The notes: a model not told the origin generated them from the letters alone. Shown: positions 16,358 through 26,436, numbered from the stretch's first letter. The stretch: DNA of 40,534 nt from Candidatus Melainabacteria bacterium (GCA_003153555.1 PLZS01000074.1:1-40534); one strand, 5' to 3'. Numbers and translations: made by a program.

Positions 16358-16555
16358 GGGCTGAGGTAGGAATTCGCGATTATAGCCGGGTTACGGGTCT
16401 CTCGGCAACCCGAAGGCGAGGCGAAAGGGTCAATTATTGACACAATTCGAAGGTGCTGTCTGCATCCCCAGGGATGTTAGAATCAGCCTTGGCTGGAGGC
16501 GGCCACACGTTAACCTTGACTACTCGCTGTGCCTCAGGCGTTTTACGGAACTGTC

Positions 16556-17116
16556 ATGATCTCCAGCAATGATTTTCGACCAGGTGTGACAATTGAATAC
16601 AACCACGGCGTTTGGCAGATCGTAGAAGCCATGCACGTCAAACCGGGTAAGGGCTCAGCTTTTGTCCGCACAAAAATGAAAAACGTGGAGACGGGCGCCG
16701 TTCTTGAAAATACGTTCCGGGCTGGTGAAAAGGTGCCGAGCGCTGTAGTTGAGAAGTCAGATATGCAGTTCTTGTACAAGGAAGGCGACAACTTCGTCAT
16801 GATGGATGTCACCAACTTTGAACAAATTGAAGTGGCAGAAAAAACTATTGGTTCAGGTGCTGAGTTTTTGAAGGAGAGCTTGGAAGGGATCACAATTCTC
16901 AAGTTTCAGGACCGAATCATCGGTGTTGAACTGCCAAATACAGTTGAATTGGAAGTTTCGGAATGCGCTCCCGATGAGCGCGGCGACACCAGCTCTGGTG
17001 GCGGCAAACCAGCTACATTGGAAACAGGTGCCACCATCACTGTTCCTTTTCACATCAAACGTGGCGACAAGATCAAAGTCGACACCAGAAATCGTAAGTA
17101 TCTGACCAGAGTGTAA
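16556..17116 (+). CDS. efp: Translation elongation factor P
   Basis: 186 residues from ATG at 16556; a longer frame back to 16529 adds residues not found in the family. It rescues ribosomes stalled on polyproline. The three-domain EF-P fold is recognisable: KOW-like N-terminus (MISSNDFRPGVTIEYNHG), the tip loop PGKGSAF with K32 at the position modified in many bacteria, and the C-terminal signature beginning about TSSGGGKPATLETG and ending KVDTRNRKYLTRV. The modifying enzymes EpmA/EpmB are not in the window. It is followed after 27 bp by accB, the gene order found in cyanobacteria. Confidence 0.97.
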   Translation: MISSNDFRPGVTIEYNHGVWQIVEAMHVKPGKGSAFVRTKMKNVETGAVLENTFRAGEKVPSAVVEKSDMQFLYKEGDNFVMMDVTNFEQIEVAEKTIGSGAEFLKESLEGITILKFQDRIIGVELPNTVELEVSECAPDERGDTSSGGGKPATLETGATITVPFHIKRGDKIKVDTRNRKYLTRV

Positions 17117-17143
17117 GTCGTATCAACAGTAGGGGCAGCGCGG

Positions 17144-17647
17144 GTGAACATAGATCTAGAACAAATTCGCAGTTTACTTGCGGTTGTTAGCAGCACAGAT
17201 ATAACCGAACTGACTATCGAATTTGGCGAGCATCGCATCACAATTAAAAAGGGCGCTTTTGTTCAAAGCATCAACGCCGAAGTGCCGGCAGTGGCAACTC
17301 AAGCGGCGGCTTTGAAAACGGTTCAACCGTTGTCTTTTGAGCCAAAACAAGATGTGCAGCCTGCCAAAGAAGTAGTGCAAGAAGTTGCGTCAAGTATCAA
17401 TGGTTTAGTGCCTGTCACTTCTCCGATGGTTGGTACGTTTTACAGAGCTGGGTCGCCAACCGCCACTCCCTTTGTAAATGTAGGTGACCACATCGCTGTC
17501 GGACAGACCGTCTGCATTATTGAAGCAATGAAGTTAATGAATGACATGCCTTCAGAAGTCAGCGGCAAAATAGTTAAGGTATGCGTCGACAACGGCACCA
17601 CCGTTGAATACGGTCAACAGCTCTTTTTAGTTGATCCTAAAGGCTAA
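17144..17647 (+). CDS. accB: Biotin carboxyl carrier protein of acetyl-CoA carboxylase
   Basis: 167 residues, starting at GTG 17144 with AGGGG upstream. The N-terminal portion (MNIDLEQIRSLLAVVSSTDI) and Ala/Pro/Gln-rich linker (about 45-85) precede the biotinyl domain beginning PVTSPMVGTFYRAGSP. Biotin is attached at K130 in IIEAMKLMND, a canonical site. It carries the carboxyl group between AccC and the carboxyltransferase (accA/accD, not in the window), the first step of fatty acid synthesis. It lies between efp and accC in what looks like one operon. Confidence 0.97.
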   Translation: MNIDLEQIRSLLAVVSSTDITELTIEFGEHRITIKKGAFVQSINAEVPAVATQAAALKTVQPLSFEPKQDVQPAKEVVQEVASSINGLVPVTSPMVGTFYRAGSPTATPFVNVGDHIAVGQTVCIIEAMKLMNDMPSEVSGKIVKVCVDNGTTVEYGQQLFLVDPKG

Positions 17648-17675
17648 TTAGAAACACGCACCCACGGTAGTTTTG

Positions 17676-19049
17676 ATGATTCAAAAAGTCCTGATTGCTA
17701 ATCGCGGCGAAATAGCCCTGAGAGTAATTCGAGCTTGTCACGAGCTTGGTGTTAGAACGGTGGCAGTGTATTCGCAAGCTGATGCTGAGTCTTTGCACGT
17801 TGAGATGGCGGATGAGGCCTTTTGTATTGGACCTCCTTCTTCGCAAAGAAGCTATTTGCACATACCGGCTCTAATCAGCACGGCGGTCGTCACAGGGGCA
17901 GATGCTATTCATCCTGGATACGGTTTTCTGTCCGAGAACGCTAACTTTGCTCAAATATGCGCCGATCACAGAATTAAATTTATCGGACCAAGCGTCGAAG
18001 CGATCAATATGATGGGTGATAAAGCGTCTGCTCGCGAAACGATGCGCAAAGCCAAAGTACCGGTGGTCCCGGGTACTCATGGTTTGGTCACTAATGAAGC
18101 GGAGGCGTTTAAAATTGCCGAGGAAATCGGCTTCCCAGTCATCGTCAAGGCTACTGCTGGTGGTGGCGGACGCGGGATGCGCGTGGCTGCGGATTCAGCG
18201 CAATTAGGCACTGCAATCGCTTCTGCCCGCAGTGAAGCGACGGCATCTTTCGGTGATGGTGGCGTCTACATAGAGAAATATTTGAAACCGATTCGGCACA
18301 TCGAAATTCAAATCATGGCTGACCAACACGGGAATGTAATACACCTTGGTGAACGTGACTGTTCTGTGCAACGTCGGCATCAAAAATTGATTGAAGAATC
18401 TCCGAGTCCAGCGATCTCACCGGCGATGCGAAAGAGAATGGGTGATGCAGCTGTTCAGGCAGCCCGCTCGATTAACTACGAAGGCGCAGGCACATTCGAA
18501 TTCATTTTTACCGGTGACGATTTCTACTTCATGGAAATGAATACGCGCATTCAAGTTGAACATCCAGTAACTGAATTTATTACTGGAGTGGATCTGGTCA
18601 AAGAACAAATTCGCGTTGCTTCCGGCCTGCCTCTGAGCCTAAAGCAAGAGGACGTCGAGTTCCGCGGCCATTCTATTGAATGCCGCATTAATGCTGAGGA
18701 TCCAGACAAGAACTTTTTGCCGTCTCCAGGAAAAATTGATGCCTATATAGCACCAGGTGGTCCTGGAGTGCGGGTAGACAGCCACTGCTATCCAGGCTAT
18801 TCGATACCGCCGTTCTACGATTCACTGGTGAGCAAACTCATTGTTTGGGGAAGAGATAGACCGGAAGCTATACAAAGAATGCTTCGCGCTCTTGATGAAT
18901 ATGCAATAACCGGAATTAAGACCACAATTCCGTTCCATCAAAAAGTCCTTTTGCACGAAGCCTTTCAGCGTGGAGAAGTGCATACCGACTTCGTTGAAAA
19001 GTATATGTTGCCGGCTGCTGAGAGCAGTTCGCCAAACGGCCGCAAATAG
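17676..19049 (+). CDS. accC: Biotin carboxylase subunit of acetyl-CoA carboxylase
   Basis: 457 residues from ATG 17676 (a TTG three bases earlier is less likely). ATP-dependent carboxylation of biotin on AccB. Visible signatures: the N-terminal [26 protein letters not shown], the ATP-grasp Gly loop [13 protein letters not shown], the HIEIQI strand, [16 protein letters not shown], and [14 protein letters not shown], with the C-terminal domain ending near residue 445. The length is normal. It is 28 bp after accB and 32 bp before the nitrilase-family gene. Confidence 0.97.
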   Translation: MIQKVLIANRGEIALRVIRACHELGVRTVAVYSQADAESLHVEMADEAFCIGPPSSQRSYLHIPALISTAVVTGADAIHPGYGFLSENANFAQICADHRIKFIGPSVEAINMMGDKASARETMRKAKVPVVPGTHGLVTNEAEAFKIAEEIGFPVIVKATAGGGGRGMRVAADSAQLGTAIASARSEATASFGDGGVYIEKYLKPIRHIEIQIMADQHGNVIHLGERDCSVQRRHQKLIEESPSPAISPAMRKRMGDAAVQAARSINYEGAGTFEFIFTGDDFYFMEMNTRIQVEHPVTEFITGVDLVKEQIRVASGLPLSLKQEDVEFRGHSIECRINAEDPDKNFLPSPGKIDAYIAPGGPGVRVDSHCYPGYSIPPFYDSLVSKLIVWGRDRPEAIQRMLRALDEYAITGIKTTIPFHQKVLLHEAFQRGEVHTDFVEKYMLPAAESSSPNGRK

Positions 19050-19081
19050 AGCCTTAAATATGATTGCGGAGCACCACTGAC

Positions 19082-19921
19082 ATGAAAATTGCTGTGGGAC
19101 AGATGTCAGTCTCTCCCGAGAAAGAGATAAATCTGACGACGATCGAGGAGTTGGTGTCACAAGCTTTTGAAGCTGGTGCCAAACTAATTCTTCTTCCAGA
19201 ATCTTGCATGTATGCTTCTGCTGAACCACCTGGACCCTTGAACGGAGTGGCTGAAGCAATTGATGGACCTTTCGTTAGTGCTTTGAAGAGGTTCGCTAAC
19301 CTTTACAGTATCTGCATCGTCGCCGGAATTTTTGAAAGCAGTGTAGATGCAAGTCGGGTTTACAACACAGTCGTTGTCATTGATGAAGACGGTGTGTTGA
19401 AAGATTCCTATCGCAAAATTCATTTGTACGATGCATTCGGCATGAAAGAGTCGGATCGCGTCATGGCCGGAGATGGTGCAACGCTCGTGTTCCAAGTTGG
19501 AAGTTTAACATTCGGTGTGATGACATGTTATGACTTGCGATTTCCAGAATTGGCTCGTTATCTTGCATTCCAGGGAGCCCAAGCGATCCTTCTGCCGGTC
19601 GCCTGGCAAACAGGACCGATGAAAGAATCGCATCTCGAAATTCTCACGCGAGCACGCGCTATAGAAAATAATTTGTATATGGTTGTGGCAGCGCAAGTCG
19701 GTGTGAACTGCTGCGGCAATAGTATGGTTGTTGATCCGATGGGTGTGATCCAGGCGAGCGTTGCTAACAACGAATGCATTCTGGTTAGCGAGTTGCGCCA
19801 ACAGCGTGTTGAAGAAGTGCGTGAGTATTCGCCGACTTTGCAAAATCGAAGAGCAGATGTTTATGCGCGTTGGCGAGACAGTAATCAGCGTTGGTACGAA
19901 GAGGTTACCAACTCGGACTGA
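19082..19921 (+). CDS. Carbon-nitrogen hydrolase (nitrilase superfamily, Nit-type amidase)
   Basis: 279 residues from ATG 19082; GGAG lies ten bases upstream, inside an alternative TTG-initiated extension. The Glu-Lys-Cys catalytic triad of the superfamily is visible as E40 (LLPESCMY), K112 (YRKIHLYD) and C149 (MTCYDLRFPE). KIHLYDAFGMKESDRVMAGDG and ARAIENNLYMVVAAQVG resemble the Nit/deaminated-glutathione amidase and omega-amidase branch, which repairs deaminated glutathione or hydrolyses alpha-keto acid amides. The exact substrate cannot be told from sequence alone. It is the last gene of the efp-accB-accC-nit run. Confidence 0.92.
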   Translation: MKIAVGQMSVSPEKEINLTTIEELVSQAFEAGAKLILLPESCMYASAEPPGPLNGVAEAIDGPFVSALKRFANLYSICIVAGIFESSVDASRVYNTVVVIDEDGVLKDSYRKIHLYDAFGMKESDRVMAGDGATLVFQVGSLTFGVMTCYDLRFPELARYLAFQGAQAILLPVAWQTGPMKESHLEILTRARAIENNLYMVVAAQVGVNCCGNSMVVDPMGVIQASVANNECILVSELRQQRVEEVREYSPTLQNRRADVYARWRDSNQRWYEEVTNSD

Positions 19922-19937
19922 TTTTTATTCGAGAAAT

Positions 19938-19957
19938 GGCGACTGTCCACAGTCGCC
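19938..19957. terminator. Hairpin between convergent amidase and LRR-kinase genes
   Basis: GGCGACTGT (19938-19946) and ACAGTCGCC (19949-19957) form a perfect 9-bp inverted repeat (in practice 8 bp with a four-base loop). No clear T-tract follows, but it lies between converging genes and probably ends transcription from one or both sides. Confidence 0.5.
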
Positions 19958-20017
19958 CATGATCACTTATCCGGGCGAGTTCGACCCAATGGAATGTGGA
20001 GTTTTAATCTGGATTAG

Positions 20018-22024
20018 TCATCGATTATCGTGATTGGAATTGAACGGAACAGATGCCTTGAGATATATTTTCAAGTCCGGACGTCCCGCTCTAAGCTGAT
20101 TCACGGCTGATTCCGTTAAGCTACAACCACGCAAACCGAGTTCTTTGAGACGAAACATTTTGGCTAGACTGTCCAAACCTCGGTCAGAGATTTTAGTATT
20201 CTCCAGATCAAGTTGTGTGATCCCGGTATTGACTAGATGCTCTACACCTTTATCTCCGACCTGAGTTTGTCGCAATGCTAATAATTTCAGATTTTTCAAC
20301 TCATTGATTTGGGCAAGATCATGATCTTTGATATCGCTTTTATCCAAGCGCAAAATTGTCAGTGATGGTAACTTCGAAACTGCGCTCAGTCCCACTCCTG
20401 TGAGCCAAGTACTTTTTGAGAGATTGAGTGTTTCGAGCTTAGACATTGGTGCTAGATTGGCTAATCCCTTATTGGTAATTTTCTCCTCGTCTTTTAGATA
20501 AAGGGTTTTCAAATTTTTCAATTTCGCAAGCTCGGTGAGACCCTCATCATTGACGTTAGTGCCGGACAAATCTAGTGTCTCTAAATTTTCCATGTGGCTG
20601 ATTTCTTTCATGGCCCGGTTTGTAAAAATGCCCGCGCTGAGAGCCAATTTCCGAAGAGGCAGATGGATTAAGTGAGCAAGCCCTGGTCCCTGTATTTTGG
20701 AGCCGCGCATAGTAAGTTCTTCAGTGACTTTGGTGTTGTCAAATTCCTGCAGCACGGCATCGGTTACGTCAGCACTGGCGTAGATATTTTTGTCGAAATT
20801 TATGACCTTGTTGTGAATATTCTTCAGAATAAATGCTCTAGCTGTTTCTCCGTTAGCGGAAAGTGTCTCCATTCCCTCAAGCTCGTGCACCGGTTGCGGT
20901 GCTTCTGGCGGTTCTATGACATGCATGACAAATGTAATAATCAACGCGCTGACAGCAACGAGCAGTACAACCCCTGAGAGTAAGAGCCATGTTTCAGGCT
21001 GTTTCCATCGATGTGACTTTGTAGAGGACTTTCCAATTCTCTTTCCTGATTTTGCGGTCATCAACGCCTTTTTTACTTCGCCCATCGATTGGAATCTTTC
21101 GTATGGTTCTTTTTCGAGACACTTACTCACAATCGCCTCGATTTCTACTGGCAAGCTTCTTTCTATAGAGCGAACCGATGGAGCTATTGTGCTAATTTGG
21201 CTAGACAAAAGTTCATATGTTGTATTTCCAGCAAACGGCGTAGAACCAGTCAACGCCTCAAACATAACGATGCCTAAGGAGTAAATATCAGATCTGTTGT
21301 CGACCCGTTTTCCTGTTGCTTGCTCGGGGCTCATGTACCTTGGACTGCCGAAGACCTCACCGGTTTTTGTCAAACCCGCCGATTGGTCGGCCAGATCAAC
21401 GATCTTGGCGATGCCAAAATCTAATATCCTTACTTGGTTGGTGTTGTCACTAAGCATTATGTTGGTCGGTTTCACATCACGATGCAAAATATTCTTCTCG
21501 TGCGCATGTTCCAGCCCATCACAACACTGTAAGAATATGCTCAAAAACTCTCTTACTGGCAGTGGTCCTTGCGTTTTGATTAAGTGGGCCAGTGTTTGTC
21601 CGTGAAGATACTTAAGCACCATATACGGTTGCCCTGATTCTGTCACGCCGTAATCTCTCAATTTGACAATGGCCGGATGGTCGAGTGCGCTGATCACTTT
21701 GGCTTCCTGATTAAAGCGGCGCAGGATGTTCTGCTCGACTTTGTTGGCACGGAGCATTTTGATCGCCACTATGTCGTTGAGCAGTCGGTGGCGCGCTTTA
21801 TATACTATGCCATTGCCGCCAGAACCAATCTCCTCCAAGAATTCATAGTGTTCTGAAAGACGCTCTCCTAGCGCGCTTGTTAGATACATGCCATCGTCTG
21901 GACAGTTTGAAATACTGATCGGTAATTTAAGACCACACTTCGGACAAACGTGAAATAGATTTTCCTGATCGGGAGAAGAGGAATCTTGTTCGATGCTGTG
22001 ATGTGGTTCATCAGAATTGGTCAA
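20018..22024 (-). CDS. Receptor-like Ser/Thr kinase: zinc ribbon, kinase, TM, C-terminal LRR (copy 4 of 4)
   Basis: 668 residues. C27-x2-C30-x10-C41 followed by PDDG forms a zinc-ribbon-like knuckle. The kinase domain is at about 60-325, with GSGGNG (68-73), K89, HRDVKPTN (181-188), DFG (202-204) and YMSPEQ. A TM helix spans about 345-369. The C-terminal 290 residues hold about nine LRRs of the L-x-x-L-x-L-x-x-T-x-[VI]-x-D-x-G-L type (for example LETLDLSGTNVNDEGL), opened by GPGLAHLIHLPL and closed by RPDLKIYL. The topology predicts the LRR outside. The start is TTG at 22024, overlapping the end of the upstream kinase by 14 bp, so translation is probably coupled. Last gene of the array. Confidence 0.93.
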   Translation of the reverse strand: MTNSDEPHHSIEQDSSSPDQENLFHVCPKCGLKLPISISNCPDDGMYLTSALGERLSEHYEFLEEIGSGGNGIVYKARHRLLNDIVAIKMLRANKVEQNILRRFNQEAKVISALDHPAIVKLRDYGVTESGQPYMVLKYLHGQTLAHLIKTQGPLPVREFLSIFLQCCDGLEHAHEKNILHRDVKPTNIMLSDNTNQVRILDFGIAKIVDLADQSAGLTKTGEVFGSPRYMSPEQATGKRVDNRSDIYSLGIVMFEALTGSTPFAGNTTYELLSSQISTIAPSVRSIERSLPVEIEAIVSKCLEKEPYERFQSMGEVKKALMTAKSGKRIGKSSTKSHRWKQPETWLLLSGVVLLVAVSALIITFVMHVIEPPEAPQPVHELEGMETLSANGETARAFILKNIHNKVINFDKNIYASADVTDAVLQEFDNTKVTEELTMRGSKIQGPGLAHLIHLPLRKLALSAGIFTNRAMKEISHMENLETLDLSGTNVNDEGLTELAKLKNLKTLYLKDEEKITNKGLANLAPMSKLETLNLSKSTWLTGVGLSAVSKLPSLTILRLDKSDIKDHDLAQINELKNLKLLALRQTQVGDKGVEHLVNTGITQLDLENTKISDRGLDSLAKMFRLKELGLRGCSLTESAVNQLRAGRPDLKIYLKASVPFNSNHDNR

Positions 22025-24065
22025 GATCTTCGCTCATTCTGTCTATAAATGTGATATCTGGTCGCTCTTTGTGGAGCTTTTCTCGGTCTGATAGGCCAAT
22101 ATTATTGCCTGCTACAAGAAATTTCAGGCTGGGCATATTTTTCAGGACTAGCAACCCCTTTCCGGTTACCTGCGTTTCTGAAATGTTGAGCTGTTCGATG
22201 TTTGTCTTCAATAAATTTGAAATGGTTTTGTCGGTCACGTTCGGATCTTCTTTAAGATCCAAAATCTTTATGTTCTTTGACGACTTTAAACCGATCAATT
22301 GAAGATCACCGATTATATGACTTTTTCGAATTCTCAGCTCTCGCAAAACGGGCATGTTCGCTAGTTTCTCCATGCCCTTAGCTGTTATTGAAGCATTGTA
22401 TTTGAGATTCAGACATTCGAGCTTTTTGATTTTCGCAAGGGCATCTATGCCCCTATCTGACACCGGCACCGACTTCAGTGACAGTCGCTTTAACTGCGGT
22501 AAACCAACCAGCTGATCAAGTCCAGCGTCAGTGATGTCTGTATGGCTCAAATTTAGTTCTTGCAGGTGTTTCATATTCTTGATTTCAGACAAGCTTCGAT
22601 CTGTAATGGAGGTTCCGTATAGGTCAAGCTGACGCAGCGGTAGATGAATCAAGTAAGCAAGACCCGGACCGGTCAGCGTGTCCCCACGAAATCTAATCTG
22701 TTCGGTGACCTTGCATTCCTTGAAAGGGCTCAAACCAGAGTCGCTTAACAGCAAGTTGCTCAGATCGACGAACTTGTCACCTATGTGTCTTTGGATGAGC
22801 TCCTTTGCAGTAGCGTCTGCCGTGGCAGTTTTCTTTGCACTTACTGTCCCGATTATTGTGTCAGTATCGTAGACTGCGGAAATGTTTGACAGTGCTTTAT
22901 CTGTGGCTGATATCTCTTCTTTCCTTGTCACAAGCATGATCAGGAAGCCAATTGATAGCAGAATTATGCAGGTCGAAACGATGATAATCTTCAGTTCAAA
23001 CTTTTTAGTATTTAGCTTCTGATTTTGTTTTTCATCTGTTGTATTCAGTATCAAGTTTTTCTTGCCGCTTTTAACATCAAGAAGAGCTCGCTTAAAGTCG
23101 CTCATAGACTGGAACCGATCTTCCGGACTTTTGGCAAGCGCCTTGGACACGACAGCATCAATTTCAGGAGGAATGGATTTGTCGACCGTGCTCAGAGCAG
23201 GAACTTGTCGACTGATTTGGTTGCTGATCGTGTCGATAACATTGAGACCGGCGAAAGGAGGACTGCCACTGAGTATTTCGTACATGACAATGCCCAAGGA
23301 ATAAATATCTGAACGCTCGTCTAGTTTTTTACCTAATGCTTGTTCCGGGCTCATGTAGAGTGGACTGCCGAAGATCTCTCCGGTTTTTGTCAGGGATGCA
23401 GACTCAGAGGCGGTGAGATCGAGAACTTTAGCAATGCCAAAATCTAAGACCTTAATTTCTAAACCGCTCTCAGTTCGTTCGAACATGATATTGCTCGGCT
23501 TGATGTCTCTGTGGAGAATGGAGTTTTTGTGAGCGTACTGCATCGCATCGCAAATTTGGATGATAATCTCCAAGCTGTCGGCAATTGAAAAGGTTCCGTG
23601 CCAATTAACTGCTTCCGCCAGGCTTTGACCAGCCACGTAATCTAGCACCATATGTAGTTGCCCAGATTCTGTTGTGCCAAAATCTCGCAGGCGCACAATG
23701 CCTCGATGATCCAGTGAGCTTATTAGTTTCGCCTCTTGTTCGAAACGTTTTTGACTCGCTTGATTCATACTGTTGGCGCGCAGAGTTTTGATGGCAACGA
23801 TTTGATTCAACAAGCGATGCCGTGCTTTGTATACTATCCCAATACCGCCGGAGCCTATTTCTTCGAGAAATTCATATTGCTCCGCAAGTTTGTCGACCAC
23901 CAAATTTGCTAAAAACGTTCCGTCATTTGGACAGCTTGTAATACTGATCGGCAGCTTCAGACCGCACGTCGAACAGATGTGAAAACTACTTTCCAACTCA
24001 GGTGGAGAGGAAGGTTGTTTAAGTGGAGGATTTGGGTCATCAAACGTAGTCAAATCTTCCCTCAT
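22011..24065 (-). CDS. Receptor-like Ser/Thr kinase: zinc ribbon, kinase, TM, C-terminal LRR (copy 3 of 4)
   Basis: 684 residues from ATG 24065. Cys knuckle C31-x2-C34-x10-C45 with PNDGT. The kinase has GSGGIG (71-76), K93, HRDIKPSN (185-192) and DFG (208-210). The TM helix is at about 358-380. The LRR region (about 440-680) starts GPGLAYLIHLPL and contains LQELNLSHTDITDAGL and similar units; the closing unit has ERPDITFI. The N-terminal 90 residues and the kinase are clearly closer to copy 4 than to the others (shared FLEEIGSGG, YKARHRLLN and CGLKLPIS). The 86 bp upstream of its start contain no obvious SD or terminator. Confidence 0.93.
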   Translation of the reverse strand: MREDLTTFDDPNPPLKQPSSPPELESSFHICSTCGLKLPISITSCPNDGTFLANLVVDKLAEQYEFLEEIGSGGIGIVYKARHRLLNQIVAIKTLRANSMNQASQKRFEQEAKLISSLDHRGIVRLRDFGTTESGQLHMVLDYVAGQSLAEAVNWHGTFSIADSLEIIIQICDAMQYAHKNSILHRDIKPSNIMFERTESGLEIKVLDFGIAKVLDLTASESASLTKTGEIFGSPLYMSPEQALGKKLDERSDIYSLGIVMYEILSGSPPFAGLNVIDTISNQISRQVPALSTVDKSIPPEIDAVVSKALAKSPEDRFQSMSDFKRALLDVKSGKKNLILNTTDEKQNQKLNTKKFELKIIIVSTCIILLSIGFLIMLVTRKEEISATDKALSNISAVYDTDTIIGTVSAKKTATADATAKELIQRHIGDKFVDLSNLLLSDSGLSPFKECKVTEQIRFRGDTLTGPGLAYLIHLPLRQLDLYGTSITDRSLSEIKNMKHLQELNLSHTDITDAGLDQLVGLPQLKRLSLKSVPVSDRGIDALAKIKKLECLNLKYNASITAKGMEKLANMPVLRELRIRKSHIIGDLQLIGLKSSKNIKILDLKEDPNVTDKTISNLLKTNIEQLNISETQVTGKGLLVLKNMPSLKFLVAGNNIGLSDREKLHKERPDITFIDRMSEDLDQF

Positions 24066-24151
24066 TTATCACGACTGCTAAGTCGGTCGGTTTTCCGCGA
24101 TGTTGCCTGTTTTCCTTGTCCGCGCTTTCAGAAAGGACTACGGAAATAAGT

Positions 24152-26416
24152 CTAGATCTGGAATTTTGGGCGCTTCTTTTTTACTGACAGCACATGCGGT
24201 CTAAGTTTGCCAAATTCCTTGATACCAGCCTCGGTTATTGGACCTTCAGTCACTTTCAACGTCCTCAAGTTTTTGTCTTTCGCCAAAATCATCAATCCAC
24301 GATCGGTTACTTTCGTGTGCTCAATGAGTAAATCTGATATGCCGCTTTTGGCAATTAACTCCATGCCCGCGTCTGAGACTCCCGTTCCACTGAGATTCAG
24401 TTCGGTTAGAGCAGGGCACCGACGGACAAAATCTAAATCTCCATCCTTCAAAAATGAATTGTTCTCTAGGTTCACTTTACTCAGTTTCGGTATTTTGCAG
24501 AGATATTTCAAACCCGCCGGGCTAATGTTATTGCATTCCATTAGTCCGATCGTGGTTAGTTTTGGCAGAGTGCTGAGTTCCTTTAGACCAGCATCGGTTA
24601 TGGTCGTATTTTGCAGGTCTATGTTGTCGAGACCTTTGAGTTGCGCAATCGCAGAGGCAGATTTATCAGTAACTCTATTTTCTTGAACGTTCAGAGACTT
24701 TAGCAAGGGCATTTTTTTCAAATGAGCGTAACCCAAGTAGGTGATCCGCAAATTTCGTCCGCACTCCACCGTATCTAGTGTGCGTATATCAGCTATGTTG
24801 GCCATGCCCTCGTCGGTAATTCTGTCAGACCTAACGGAAATTCTTCTTAGCTTTGTGCCAACCAATTGCTTCAACCCGGCATTTGTAATTTCAGAACTAT
24901 CGATCTGCAATTGTGCCAGATAAGGCATGTGAATTAGTTCAAGAAATACGCGGTCAGAAACGCTTGATCCATTTAGACTCAGGTTATTAACTGGATATCT
25001 GATCAAATACGCCAATCCTGGTCCTTTCACAAAGGACTCTTCAATATCGATCCAGTCGCTAGCAGCTCTGCCGGTACCAAATTCGTCCAGAGCTTTATCT
25101 GTACAAGGTTCCCCCCTTAGCCTGACATGCCTTGGCGCGTCAGGATCGGGATGGGTGCGGTGACGTCGAATCAACACGCGTGCAGAATTGTTGGCTTTCA
25201 AGTTGCTGTCAGCTTGCAATTTTTGGTCATTGTCTTCTTGCACTGCTTTTTCTTCTAGAATTTTTGCTTGTTCAAGTGCAAGTCTCGCTTGTTCTTGTTG
25301 CCACATTAAGAAGCCGCCCGTGAGTATTGTAAAAACCAACAAGATGACACAGCACCATAGGACAGCCCGGCTCATTTGACGAGTGGTCAACTTAGGAGTT
25401 TGATCTTTTCCTCCTTGAGACGGTTTTGTGCTTGGCTTAGAAATTTCTACTCCAGCCAGCTGGTCTCGCATTTCTGCCATCGATTGAAAGCGCTTATCAG
25501 GGTCTTTCTGCAGGGCTTGAGACACTATCTGTCTAAGGCTGGTTGGAAACTCATCTGTTGATCTGTCCGTTAGTGAAGGTGCCTTGGAATTTATCTGTTG
25601 AAAGATGACATCAAGGGCAGTGGCTCCTCGAAAGGGAGGTGTACCGGTTAAGGCCTCGAACATAACGCATCCCAACGAATACACATCGGTTCGTTGATCA
25701 AGTTTCATGCCAGTAGTTTGTTCCGGACTCATATAGGCGGGGCTTCCCAAGACTTCGCCTGTTTGCGTGAGACCTTTCTCCGACTCATCGGTCAGTACTT
25801 TCGCGATACCGAAGTCAATCAGTTTTACAGATGGTTGCTGATTTGCTGATTCTGCCACCATTATGTTGCCCGGTTTTAAGTCACGATGAAGAACACCCCG
25901 TTCATGTGCATGAGCAAGTGCGTCAGCGGCTTGGACGAATATACTCAGGGCGGTTCCCAGCGGAATCGGTCCCAGTTGGTAAATCATTTCTGAGAGCGAA
26001 AGTCCGTCGATAAAATCGAGCACCATATATGGTTGCCCGTTTTCGCTGAGACCATAGTCACGCACATGAATTATATTGACATGGTCTAGTGCTGTAAGCG
26101 ACTCGGCTTCTCTTCTGAACCTCTTTACGTGCGCATCATCAAGACGACCGGTTTGGATCATTTTTATGGCCACTTTCTGATTCAAAGCAAGATGTTTTGC
26201 TTCATAAATGACGCCCATGCCGCCTGTGGCAATGACTGAGGTAAATTCATACTGGTCTGCTAATTTCCTACCAATCTCTCCTGCCCCTAGAAACGATGTG
26301 CCGTCGTTGGGACAGATAGTGACATTCGATGACACAGACAAGTTACACAATGGGCAGACTCTGCCCTCGCTGAGACTCGAACTTTGGCTTGTCTTAGGTC
26401 GTGCGTCCGCTTCCAT
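24152..26416 (-). CDS. Receptor-like Ser/Thr kinase: zinc ribbon, kinase, TM, C-terminal LRR (copy 2 of 4, longest and most diverged)
   Basis: 754 residues from ATG 26416. Cys knuckle C21-x2-C24-x10-C35 with PNDGT. The kinase has K85, HRDLKPGN (177-184) and DFG (201-203). Its Gly loop reads ATGGMG (63-68), so the first Gly of G-x-G-x-x-G is Ala, which is unusual but not necessarily inactivating. The TM helix is at about 350-371, followed by a charged, Gln/Glu-rich helical stalk (QEQARLALEQAKILEEKAVQ) absent from the other copies, then about 12 LRRs starting GPGLAYLIRYPV. The C-terminus ends in a Lys-rich tail (SVKKKRPKFQI). It starts 20 bp after the stop of copy 1. Confidence 0.93.
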   Translation of the reverse strand: MEADARPKTSQSSSLSEGRVCPLCNLSVSSNVTICPNDGTSFLGAGEIGRKLADQYEFTSVIATGGMGVIYEAKHLALNQKVAIKMIQTGRLDDAHVKRFRREAESLTALDHVNIIHVRDYGLSENGQPYMVLDFIDGLSLSEMIYQLGPIPLGTALSIFVQAADALAHAHERGVLHRDLKPGNIMVAESANQQPSVKLIDFGIAKVLTDESEKGLTQTGEVLGSPAYMSPEQTTGMKLDQRTDVYSLGCVMFEALTGTPPFRGATALDVIFQQINSKAPSLTDRSTDEFPTSLRQIVSQALQKDPDKRFQSMAEMRDQLAGVEISKPSTKPSQGGKDQTPKLTTRQMSRAVLWCCVILLVFTILTGGFLMWQQEQARLALEQAKILEEKAVQEDNDQKLQADSNLKANNSARVLIRRHRTHPDPDAPRHVRLRGEPCTDKALDEFGTGRAASDWIDIEESFVKGPGLAYLIRYPVNNLSLNGSSVSDRVFLELIHMPYLAQLQIDSSEITNAGLKQLVGTKLRRISVRSDRITDEGMANIADIRTLDTVECGRNLRITYLGYAHLKKMPLLKSLNVQENRVTDKSASAIAQLKGLDNIDLQNTTITDAGLKELSTLPKLTTIGLMECNNISPAGLKYLCKIPKLSKVNLENNSFLKDGDLDFVRRCPALTELNLSGTGVSDAGMELIAKSGISDLLIEHTKVTDRGLMILAKDKNLRTLKVTEGPITEAGIKEFGKLRPHVLSVKKKRPKFQI

Positions 26417-26436
26417 GTCAGGCGTACTTCACCAGT

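Noticed and set aside
16430..16500. TTGACA at about 16437 considered as the efp promoter
   Set aside because: No acceptable -10 element at 16-18 bp spacing; the first TAGAAT lies much too far downstream.
18822..19259. Minus-strand 145-residue frame
   Set aside because: Antisense to accC and the nitrilase-family gene, both of which have full sets of catalytic motifs.
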